This document shows, one piece after another, positions 1 through 10,000 of a stretch of 10,000 nucleotides of DNA; position 1 is the first letter of the stretch; the number at the start of each line of letters is the position of its first letter. Source of the stretch: Trachelipus rathkii (lineage: Eukaryota; Arthropoda; Malacostraca; Isopoda; Trachelipodidae). The stretch lies in assembly GCA_015478945.1 (NCBI GenBank), contig JABUQX010053418.1, positions 1 through 10,000 on the forward strand, read 5' to 3'. The notes beneath the pieces were generated by a model, which was not told the DNA's origin, made no database searches, and was given only the letters and a program-made list of their open reading frames with translations. Made by a program: the position numbers and the translations under genes.

Positions 1-80
1 GATACTTCGATTCAGTTCATAGATTAAAATTATTTAACCGTTTCGCATTTATCGTAGAAACCTTTCGCGTTCGTGCATAT

Positions 81-81
<1 letters not shown>
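1..81. other. Unassigned left edge
   Basis: Short unique-looking AT-rich sequence before the first TA array. No open frame or motif that I can assign. Confidence 0.5.
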
Positions 82-154
<73 letters not shown>

Positions 155-176
155 TCTCTATATATATATATATATA

Positions 177-207
<31 letters not shown>
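82..207. repeat. (TA)n microsatellite, array 1
   Basis: Alternating TA with two interruptions: ACTCTCT at about 153-159 and CT at 179-180. The first interruption recurs in array 2. The long Ile-Tyr open frames here are a product of the repeat and are not genes. Confidence 0.98.
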
Positions 208-232
208 ACTTCAATAAAGGGCAGGGTCCAAC

Positions 233-300
233 ATTTGCTTCAGGCTGAGCCCAATTTTCACCATCCCCCTAAAGATGAACATAAATTTCTTAACTTTTAG
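233..300 (+). repeat. Left copy of inverted repeat bracketing the pseudogene
   Basis: Positions 233-256 are a perfect 24-base inverted match to 3903-3926; the core reads TTCAGGCTGAGCCC. Inward of this the two copies remain alignable with substitutions and small gaps: a C-rich stretch, then ATG-ACATA and TTCTTAA. Similarity stops sharply on the outer side, since 208-232 and 3927 onward do not match. I see no target-site duplication. It could be a terminal inverted repeat of a 3.7 kb element, or simply two copies of a dispersed repeat. Confidence 0.75.
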
Positions 301-642
301 TAAATTTTGATTGGAATAGAAGCAAACTGTAGCTTTTTCTGACTTCTTAAACGTCGTTTATGAGTGTTTTTCTATATCTGTAGTCATTCTTTCAGAATTT
401 TATTTCTTCAAAACCAATGTTTTGACGTTGTTCCTTTCAACTTTTACAATTTTTTTCAAAATGACTTCAAACTTGAAATAATATGCATAGATGGGTCCAT
501 AACCTACAATTTGCACAAATAGTTTATTGATATTTTAAAATTTGTGCTTGGTAATGTAAAAATTCAAAATCCACTTTTTTGGTTTTTAGAATAAAAAGCC
601 TGTGATATTTTTTCTGCTCTTGTGATCTGAAAATTTTTCCTT

Positions 643-718
643 TGAGTATACAAAAAAAAATTATCTAAGTAAAAAGATATCTCGCCAGACTATATAAGCA
701 CTGAAAATTTGATGTTGA
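643..718 (+). repeat. Repeat unit copy A (ACTATATAAGC type)
   Basis: Contains ACTATATAAGCACTGAAAA at 688-706. Inverted partner of copy B and direct relative of copy C. Immediately downstream it runs into AAGTAAAATATATA and the TA array at 732. Confidence 0.85.
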
Positions 719-728
719 CAGAATAAGT

Positions 729-942
<214 letters not shown>

Positions 943-947
943 AAAAA

Positions 948-969
948 ATTTTACTTCGAAAAGTAAAAT
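948..969. repeat. Perfect short hairpin
   Basis: Arms ATTTTACTT (948-956) and AAGTAAAAT (961-969) pair perfectly over nine bases around the loop CGAA. It is bounded by an A-run and a (TA)-rich stretch. No function can be assigned. Confidence 0.7.
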
Positions 970-1000
970 ATCGATATATATTTTTTTCCTGCTTGTCCGA

Positions 1001-1073
1001 TCAACATGAAATTTTCAGGTCTTATATAGCCTGGTAAGATACATCGTTTTTACTTAATATTTTTGTATACTCA
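1001..1073 (-). repeat. Repeat unit copy B, inverted
   Basis: Reads as the reverse complement of copy A, including TCAACAT, AAATTTTCAG, CTTATATAG and TGTATACTCA blocks. Continuing on the minus strand below 1001 it shows AGCAGGAAAAAAATATATATC, so this copy keeps only a short TA run where copy A has a long array. Confidence 0.85.
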
Positions 1074-1159
1074 GAAGAAATTTAAAATTTTTTTTTTTAA
1101 TTTTTTCTATTTTTAAAAACTTGTTTCAAGAACGAATCCAAAACTGCTGCATATACCAA

Positions 1160-1221
1160 GAAGTTATTTAATTAAAATATGTACATCTTCCTCGACTATA
1201 TAAGCTCTGCAAATTTTATAC
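1160..1221 (+). repeat. Repeat unit copy C, direct
   Basis: Contains CGACTATATAAGCTCTG at 1194-1210, matching copy A with several differences. It is followed at 1231 by GAGCAGAAAAAAATATC, as in the flank of copy B. Confidence 0.75.
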
Positions 1222-1298
1222 GGATTGCATGAGCAGAAAAAAATATCGCAATTTTTAATTTTAAAAGGCTACAATTTGCTTCTTTTCCCATCAAAATT

Positions 1299-1602
1299 GG
1301 CTAAAAACACTGGTCAAAATTTTTGTAATTTGAAAATTTTTTCCTAGTTCAAAATAGAAAAACTTTACTAATTTTTGATCGAGAAACTCAAATTTGATAA
1401 TGAAGATATTTACATATTAAATAATAACATAGAACTTACATGTTAACTATCGAAAAGATATCAATTGAAGCTCTTTAATATCAAAATAAGTACACTACGA
1501 AAAATGTAAATAAATTTTATGTGACATTAATTATTATATTTTACCTATTTGTAATGTTTAGCTTTTCATGTTATTATAATCATTAACCTCACATTTTAAT
1601 GT
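1299..1602. other. AT-rich flank downstream of pseudogene
   Basis: AT-rich with no supported gene. The part 1308-1345 carries CACTGGTCAA followed by AAAATTTT and TTCAAAAT, which recalls the minus strand of 3830-3865, so it probably belongs to the same repeat family. It lies just 3' of the minus-strand pseudogene and contains no perfect AATAAA on that strand that I could find; an ATTAAA variant lies at about 1585. Confidence 0.5.
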
Positions 1603-2826
1603 TTAATCTCTTGAATGACATCTCTTTGCTACTTGCTTGTGAATGGTTTCTTGGGCGTCTCTTGTCACTGTCCAGCAATGGTCCGCAAGCATGGTGGCGT
1701 TCCATTTACCTTGATACCTTCTTTCCATTCTAGATATATCTTGATGAAATCGCTCACCATGTTCGTCGCTCACGGCGCCACAATTGTCAGGGAAGAAGTC
1801 CAGGTGAGAATGTAGGAAATGGATATTGAGTGACATGTTGCACCCTAATTGACGATACGTTTCTAGAAGTGTATCCACAATATCAACGTAGTTATTTCTT
1901 AGGATGCCATGAACATCTTTAAATGCTTTCCATGCTGCTTTCTAATGGCCAGCAAGAACTAGCTCAAAGTTAACATCCTTAAGAAGTTTACGAATTTGCG
2001 GCCCAACGAAGATGCCTTCTTTAACTTTAGCATCATTGAGTTTTGGAAATTGTTTTCTCCTGAGGTACTGAAAACCTTCCCCATCCTGGTCCATTCCCTT
2101 CCCAAAGTTTATCATGAGTCCAAGTTTGATGTGTAAAGGGTGGCAAAAGAATTTTGTTTCTGTCTACCAGAGGAGGATGCTAGACATTTTTTTCACCACA
2201 ATAAGAGATTTTCCTAGCTGGCCAGACCTTACGTTTGTAATGAGAAAACCTATCCCGACTATTCCAGTTACAGATGAAACAGCAGTACTTGTTGTATCCA
2301 ATTGCGCCCAACAGTAATGACCTTCAAGTCTCTACAGAGGTGCCAGCGATGGTCGGTGTATTTAATTGCAATAGAAGTGTCATGTTTGCATACGTTTCTT
2401 TCATATGCTAGAAGTGTCAATGGAATTGAAGGAGAGAGATAATTGCCATTATGTAGCAATACAGCTTTTAAACTTATCTTAGAAGAATCTATGAATAGTC
2501 TCCAGTCTTTTGGCTTGTATTCTAAATGCAAAGCATTCATCAAACCAGGCACATCACAACAGGCAACAAGAGAATTTTCATTTCGAAAGTATTGATTCAG
2601 ATCGTGTTAGCGATTCCTGTATGTGGATACATTAACATTAGGTAGTAGGAGATTCCTTTCTTGAAGCCTTGATGCCAAAAAGCTCTAATTTGACTTTAAA
2701 GTCTAGGTCTCGAATTAAATCATTTAATCCAACGACCAAAACAATTTTGTGATAAGATTCTTAAGTGTAATCCACAAAATCCGGATCATTTGATGAGGAA
2801 GGACAAGGTGGTTCCTCACTTCCACA

Positions 2827-2870
<44 letters not shown>

Positions 2871-3298
2871 AATCAGATTGTAGTGTACTGGAGGAATTGG
2901 TAAGGGAAAACCGTCTGCATGGGACTGGTAGGATGGCTGAGGAGGATTTTAAGGTGCTACGGTCGCCTTTTTTATTCTTGAAGAGCACGCCATGACTGAC
3001 GGGAGGTATCAGATGCAGAAATACCAATCGTTTACATGATTTGAGGGCTCCCTCCAAATCATTAATGGCAAAAGGCATAGAATGTATTGTTTTGTTCATC
3101 CATCCGCGTAAGCGAACAGCACATGTATTGCACAATGTGCGGAGCCCAGTGCTTGTCTTGGTCTCCTAACTGGATACCGAAATATGCGTGATATGCAGCC
3201 TTTATGATTGGAGTAATCCGACGTTTTTGGTCAGAAAAAGTAACCAGACCACACACGTAGCAGAAACTGTCCGCCGAATTTTTAAAATGCCGTGGCAT
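1603..3298 (-). pseudogene. Decayed copy of an uncharacterised multi-copy arthropod protein
   Basis: Read on the minus strand, pieces in changing frames follow one another in the order of a protein family that I know only as uncharacterised arthropod predictions. From the N-terminus: [17 protein letters not shown] (from 3298), GDQDKHWAPHIV, CNTCAVRLRGW, WREPSNHVNDWYFC, GLNDLIRDL, SRLQERNLLLP, PGLMNALHLEYKPKDW, RLFIDSSKISLKAVLLHNGN, HMKETYANMTLLLQ, WHLCRDLKVI, GYNKYCCFICNWNSRD, LHIKLGLM, VKEGIFVGPQIRKLLKD, GCNMSLNIHFLHSHLDFFPD and GERFHQDISRMERRYQGKW, ending at the stop at 1603-1605. Damage: in-frame stops at 2761-2763, 2607-2609, 2180-2182 and 1942-1944. Frameshifts lie near 3128, 3070, 3012, 2679, 2425, 2365, 2312 and 2136, and a small deletion near 1900. 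It is about 1.7 kb without visible introns, as in a single-exon or element-borne gene. The paired cysteines suggest zinc binding; the role is unknown. Confidence 0.88.
2827..2869. repeat. (ATT)n trinucleotide run inside the pseudogene
   Basis: Fourteen ATT units on the plus strand, read as AAT (Asn) codons in the reading frame used by the surrounding pseudogene segment. Asn runs are not part of the family as I know it, so this is probably a post-insertion expansion. Confidence 0.95.
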
Positions 3299-3347
3299 TC
3301 TCGTTATTTTAAATCTCAAAATTGATATCACTAAGCTGAATGCTATT

Positions 3348-3459
<112 letters not shown>

Positions 3460-3855
3460 CAAAAGAAAATACACAGGATTCCACATGTTAGCACAGACGA
3501 CCAACTAACTGTAGGTTCCCACTTGCTGTCTGTACATTGTAACGTTGACATGCCTCACCATATACCGAAGGGTTATATATTTACATTGTGTATTAAAAGT
3601 AATATATGTATTTCATTACTTTACATAAATTCTTTTAATATATTACATTAATAATAACTATTATGTGCTTCTATTCCTAATAATAAAGTTCCAATTATGA
3701 TTCGTCACCGAAATATTCCAAACCAACCGCCAAATTTCATAAGTGGCAATATTTGGAAACGACGAGCTAATTCGAAATTTTCAAGGTCATTTTCGTTTTC
3801 TCCATGTTGAAATGATTAGGAAATAACAATTTTGAATTCGGAAAATTTTTCATTG
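3460..3855. other. AT-rich spacer upstream of the pseudogene
   Basis: No recognised coding sequence on either strand. It contains overlapping alternative stems: TATTAAAAG (3591-3599) pairs with CTTTTAATA (3632-3640), and AAAGTAAT (3596-3603) pairs with ATTACTTT (3615-3622). Their meaning is unclear and such stems are common at this base composition. The inner end (about 3830-3855) grades into the right inverted-repeat copy. Confidence 0.5.
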
Positions 3856-3926
3856 TTGACCAGTGAAATTAAGAATTATATGTCCATTTTTGGGAGGGGG
3901 GGAATTGGGCTCAGCCTGAAGCAAAT
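3856..3926 (-). repeat. Right copy of inverted repeat bracketing the pseudogene
   Basis: Bases 3903-3926 are the reverse complement of 233-256, followed inward by a C-run on the minus strand (G-run at 3893-3902 on plus), an ATGGACATA block and CACTGGTCAA (3856-3865). The last is shared with 1308-1317. The outer edge at 3926 is sharp. No flanking duplication is visible. Confidence 0.75.
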
Positions 3927-5379
3927 ATAACATTAATAATAGTAATGTATTAGTAATAGTAATTTGAAAATAATAAAAAAAAGATATCATTTTCTTCATT
4001 TAAAAAATCTTGATTTTGATCTCTTAACAACAAAATGATTAATAACTTCATTCGTTTATATTGAGAACCTATGAAGAACACTAATTAAAACCAGTTCTAT
4101 TTGGCTTTCTTCTTCTGTAGATTTGAAAAAGTATGTTTTGAGCCTTTTCAGAGTAGAGAAATATTATTTTGAAATTCACGTTTGATTGAGGTAAGTGATT
4201 GAGTGAAAAAATCCTTAACAATCTAAATGTGACTGCACAGATCAAATTTATTTATTAAATTAGCAAAATTTTTAATAGATATCGATGGAATAAGTAACTT
4301 TTCAAAGATTAGTAAGAATGGATCTATGATTCGCGAACTTGCTCTCTAACTGGTTTCAAAAATCATCAAGAAAACAAATTGTAATTGCCCTATATCTTTT
4401 CATTTTACATTGATTCTCAAAAGAGGCATTTCTTCATTAAGAAAGCAGAAGTTCTGTTGCAACTTCAAATTGATAAAAATATTTCGTTGTGTGTTATAAA
4501 TTCTAAAATGCTTACGTATCTAATACAGTCAAGCAGTTCTATCATACTAATGTCAAGAATACAATGCAATACATAATGGAAGAGTGTTTGAGAATAAAGT
4601 TAAAGACATAAATAAATAAACTTATAACAAAATTGCTTTTGCTTGCAGACTTGAAATAATCTAAGTTTTTTGAAAACCTTGACTCATTCAAGCTCCTCTT
4701 AAACTTCAACAATGCTTTAGAAATTTCATTAGATCGTAACAATCCACTGAAATTCTTCCCCAACCTTGTTTCCGCCCATTCTTGAGGGTTTGTCCATTTT
4801 GTGTCTGGGAAAAATCTTTCTATTTTTATCTGTTAAAATAGTAAGTCATTTGTAGTAAGCAGATATTATATGGTCGCATTCATTCGATCTGCAAAAAGTT
4901 TCCTAATGATATTGTAGCTTTACACATGGATGTGAACAGCAATAAACATCTAACGCCACTGGATATTTTCGACAGCTTAAACACCTCTAAAACATTTCTT
5001 CCTTGTCTTTTCACCATCATATCGTTATCCAATCAGAAAGTCATTATTTATATCAAAGTTCGTCGTATTACCACCGATAGAGATAAGGAAGCAAAGAAAC
5101 AGTTAGAAGCCACATGGGCCTATCGAGACTGTCATAGTCAACTAAATATTTATCAAACACATGCCCATGCAACATACACAACCTACATCCTATGGTCTGT
5201 CAATTTCCTAAACAAAGGTCAATAAAATATATACGCCATCTACTACCAAGAGCAAAAACTATAGCTAAGGTTTAATAATGCAAGCTTTAATAAGTTTATT
5301 GTGATACCGGTAGCTACAACATGGTTTACTTTAATAACTAAATTAAAACCCGCCACTTTTTCTACGTCAGAACATAATA
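3927..5379. other. AT-rich interval with no recognised gene
   Basis: About 1.45 kb without TA arrays. The longest non-repetitive ATG-initiated frames are 4926-5225 on plus (99 codons) and 4542-4763 on minus (73 codons). The minus frame extends upstream without a stop to about 4800. Neither matches any family I recognise, and both are of a length that chance allows at this composition. 3934-3975 holds imperfect TAATAGTAAT repeats. I call no gene here. Confidence 0.5.

Positions 5380-6384
<1,005 letters not shown>

Positions 6385-6471
<87 letters not shown>
6385..6471. repeat. (TA)n microsatellite, array 5
   Basis: Uninterrupted alternating TA; both array 4 and this one are preceded by CTCATATA (6169 and 6382). 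Confidence 0.97.
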
Positions 6472-6472
<1 letters not shown>

Positions 6473-6659
6473 GCCATTATCACCACCTTTATATTTCCCC
6501 AGGGCTGGGGATGATTGCGTAACATGCACCGGAGAGCAAAATGTAGTAGAAAAATATGAAGCAAGTCGAAAAGCCTTACATTTAGCATACATCTTAGTAG
6601 AACTCGTCTGTTAGAAAATCCACCCTAAAGCTTCACGGGACGGCGACGGTCCTCCTCAC
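6472..6659. other. Mixed-composition spacer
   Basis: Higher GC than its surroundings, including CCCCAGGGCTGGGG (6497-6510), a near-perfect inverted sequence, and GGGACGGCGACGG near 6638-6650. It may be the 3' untranslated end of the minus-strand retrotransposon remnant, but no boundary or tail is visible. Confidence 0.4.
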
Positions 6660-7200
6660 TATGGTATCTCGTCAATGTGGGGTTCATCCCTTGGCCCAGG
6701 TAGACTAACCAACCCCCCTCACAAAACCTCGCCATTCACCACTGCTATGCACATTTCTTCTCTCCTCTGCCAAACTCACATTTCTATCCTCCAGGCATTC
6801 TTTTTACTGACTCAATCTACTTTTCTACGGTCTTCCAGCCCGGTCGATTCCAACACCTCACCACATCCGTTTAACAGACATCATCCATCCTTTCCATCTT
6901 AACTTGTGCTTTCATTTATTTTCTCGTTTACTCTTCACACCACACGACACTCTGCCACGTTCATTCCTCATTTTATCAAGATTGTCCATCTGAACACATT
7001 GAACTTTAGATCTATACCTTTTATTCCAGACCATAGCCTCACTATTATACATTAACATCGGTAACAACATATACCCTCATGTAAGACCCTAGCTCCTCCA
7101 AGACTTAGTACCTTTACATCCACTAAGGAATTAATTGCACCAGCCACCTTCCTGCCATTTATAGCATTCCTACTACACTGCATCATCCGTTCCCTTTTCA
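6660..7200 (-). mobile_element. Second non-LTR retrotransposon, C-terminal remnant
   Basis: The minus strand gives QCSRNAINGRKVAGAINSLV (about 7120-7183), VLHEG, then after a frameshift near 7070 LPMLMYNSEAMVWN, SKVQCVQMDNL, RNER, a deletion-ridden stretch with AGRP (about 6829-6840), SGEWRGFVRG (about 6715-6746) and GMNPTLTR (6667-6690). I recognise this order from the region after the reverse transcriptase in non-LTR elements common in crustacean genomes; the clade I leave open. It differs from the CR1-like fragment next door. At least two stops and several frameshifts or deletions make it non-functional. The catalytic reverse transcriptase core is absent. Sequence 6600-6660, with a local GGGACGGCGACGG, may be its 3' end. 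Confidence 0.8.
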
Positions 7201-8383
<1,183 letters not shown>

Positions 8384-8434
<51 letters not shown>

Positions 8435-8453
8435 TATATATATATATATATAT
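8384..8453. repeat. (TA)n microsatellite, array 7
   Basis: Alternating TA interrupted by a single C at 8434. Confidence 0.97.
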
Positions 8454-8800
<347 letters not shown>

Positions 8801-8983
8801 AACATCAACGAATTCAAATTAAGAAATCTTCACCAACAACAAATGTTTTATATTTCTATTGTAAAATATATTCCTGTTGCTTTGATTAACTATTATTTTA
8901 TTATTATTATATTATAATTAGAGACTTAAACCATCAAAAATTTTCATAATAACTTAAATAATTTCGGGAGGTTGAACCACCTG
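8801..8983. other. AT-rich spacer
   Basis: Contains an imperfect ATT-rich run at about 8893-8920. No coding relic or motif recognised. Confidence 0.5.
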
Positions 8984-9190
<207 letters not shown>

Positions 9191-9229
9191 CTACATTACT
9201 TAGTTACATGAATTTACATCTAGTGTCAT

Positions 9230-9870
9230 CTACTCATTGAATGAATTAGTTCTTAAAAATAGAATAGCATCTGCCAGGTCCTCCTTCATTTTCCTCTTAG
9301 GTCTGATTTTTTAATGCTAAGGCAGAAAAAGCCGTTCAGCGCTAACTTGCTTTGTTAAGTAGTAGTAGCAATTGCATCTTCTTGTTTCAATCTCTGGATA
9401 CTTTTGATGGCCTCTTTAATTTAAGCTGAAGTTATATAAATTTTCAACTTCTTTCCAGTGCAGCCAAGAATTTTGTTTAAAGTTATGGAATGTGTACAAG
9501 ATGGGAAGGACCTTGACTTTCTTGTGATGACATTTTCGACTAAAATATTCAATATCTAGAAGCTTATCATACTCTAGTCATCTTCTGAGCTTTCTGAAAA
9601 ATGACTTGAGAAAGTAGTGATGGGGATAGTTGTAGTTTCATCATTACAATATGTTCAGATGTATCCTTTTCTTCTTGAATTTCTTGCAACGCTTTAATAC
9701 AAATGGTCACTTTGCAAAGTGCATATTTAGCTTTTTTTGTTGTTGATCTTCAGCTAAGCTTACCCTGCAGATAGGATCAATATAAACAGCAGCTAGTAGA
9801 ATATCATTTCCAATGAGAGAAATTTCTCTTCGAACCATGGAGTCTTTTATTTCTTCAGCATCTTAAATAT
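9230..9870 (-). mobile_element. hAT-type transposase, C-terminal remnant
   Basis: Minus-strand pieces run in the order of a hAT (zinc-finger-BED related) transposase C-terminus. RREISLIGNDILLAAVYIDP comes first (about 9778-9837), followed by AEDQQQ, KYALCKVTICIKALQEIQEE and an acidic linker SESSEDD (about 9575-9597). The dimerisation-region motif VSAER (9332-9346) follows, then FSALALK, and KMKEDLADAILFLRTNSFNE ends at the stop 9230-9232. The last stretch is remarkably intact; it sits downstream of an apparent one-base loss in an A-run near 9296. Stops in the linker and several shifts upstream show that the copy is dead. The BED finger and most of the catalytic domain are not seen; they may lie beyond the right edge or be lost. 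I see no terminal inverted repeat. Confidence 0.82.
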
Positions 9871-10000
9871 AGATGGTATAAGGTTGAATTTATTAGAATA
9901 TAATCAAATTGAAACAAGTGCAAAAAAACTTCGAAGCTTGCAATTTACGTACAATGATGTAAGTCATAAGGCAGTGAACTTGTATGAAGTGATTGAAGTC
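9871..10000. other. Unassigned right edge
   Basis: No hAT similarity recognised on the minus strand. On plus a frame stays open from about 9871 to the window edge (roughly 43 codons) with a non-repetitive peptide and an embedded GTAAGT at 9959-9964. This is too short to call a gene. Confidence 0.35.

Noticed and set aside
73..300. Long Ile-Tyr open frames over all TA arrays on both strands
   Set aside because: Alternating TA encodes Ile-Tyr in every frame without stops. These are artefacts of the repeat, not proteins.
1615..2317. Plus-strand open frames at 1615-1815 and 2114-2317
   Set aside because: They lie opposite the minus-strand pseudogene, which gives recognisable conserved blocks; the plus frames do not.
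2827..2869. Asn-rich prion-like domain
   Set aside because: It lies in a broken pseudogene and is a pure trinucleotide expansion.
1603..3298. Explaining the pseudogene frame changes as introns
   Set aside because: The shifts are one or two bases within continuous conserved blocks and leave no room for introns; in-frame stops remain in any case.
4542..4800. Minus-strand frame around 4542-4800 as a retroelement relic
   Set aside because: The peptide looks protein-like in part (FKRSLNESRFSKNLDYF) but I could not match it to a family block order.
4926..5225. Plus-strand frame of 99 codons as a real gene
   Set aside because: Not recognised, no supporting upstream or splice context, and of a length possible by chance. 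Left as unassigned rather than called.
6675..6902. Plus-strand frame of 75 codons, Ser/Pro-rich
   Set aside because: It is the antisense of the second non-LTR remnant, whose minus-strand reading is recognisable.

Overview
This looks like eukaryotic, non-coding, repeat-dense DNA from an arthropod, most likely a crustacean and perhaps a decapod. Three things point there. About 1.2 kb of the window is (TA)n microsatellite in nine arrays. The best-preserved coding relic belongs to an uncharacterised multi-copy protein family that I know from arthropod genome predictions. The retrotransposon relics resemble types I know from crustacean genomes. The assignment rests on recall, not on a search. I see no intact gene, no tRNA or rRNA gene, no CRISPR and no prokaryotic signals.

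Layout. 1-1600: two (TA)n arrays inside an AT-rich block made of short related repeats in both orientations, which together form a nested foldback (303-718 against 1001-1298). 1603-3298, minus strand: a decayed copy of the arthropod family, readable from near its Cys-rich N-terminus to its C-terminal stop, but with at least four in-frame stops, several frameshifts and an expanded Asn-codon run. Outside it, 233-300 and about 3856-3926 are inverted copies of one sequence and bracket the pseudogene at about 3.7 kb, so the whole may be one element. 3927-5379: AT-rich, nothing recognised. 5380-6172, minus: the 3' part of a CR1-like non-LTR retrotransposon (end of the reverse transcriptase and C-terminal tail), cut at its upstream end exactly where a (TA)n array starts. 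6173-6471: two (TA)n arrays around a spacer of AAGTACA repeats. 6660-7200, minus: the tail of a second, different non-LTR element. 7201-9230: mostly (TA)n arrays with unassigned single-copy-looking spacers. 9230-9870, minus: the C-terminal part of a hAT-type transposase, broken but ending at a natural stop.

All four coding relics lie on the minus strand. They do not form a pathway: this is a pile of dead mobile-element and multi-copy gene debris, separated and in places truncated by expanded TA repeats. The most interesting part is 233-3926, a possible transposon of an undescribed type: a multi-copy protein with conserved Asp, Cys and Glu positions lies between inverted repeats. That idea is inference and is stated as such below.
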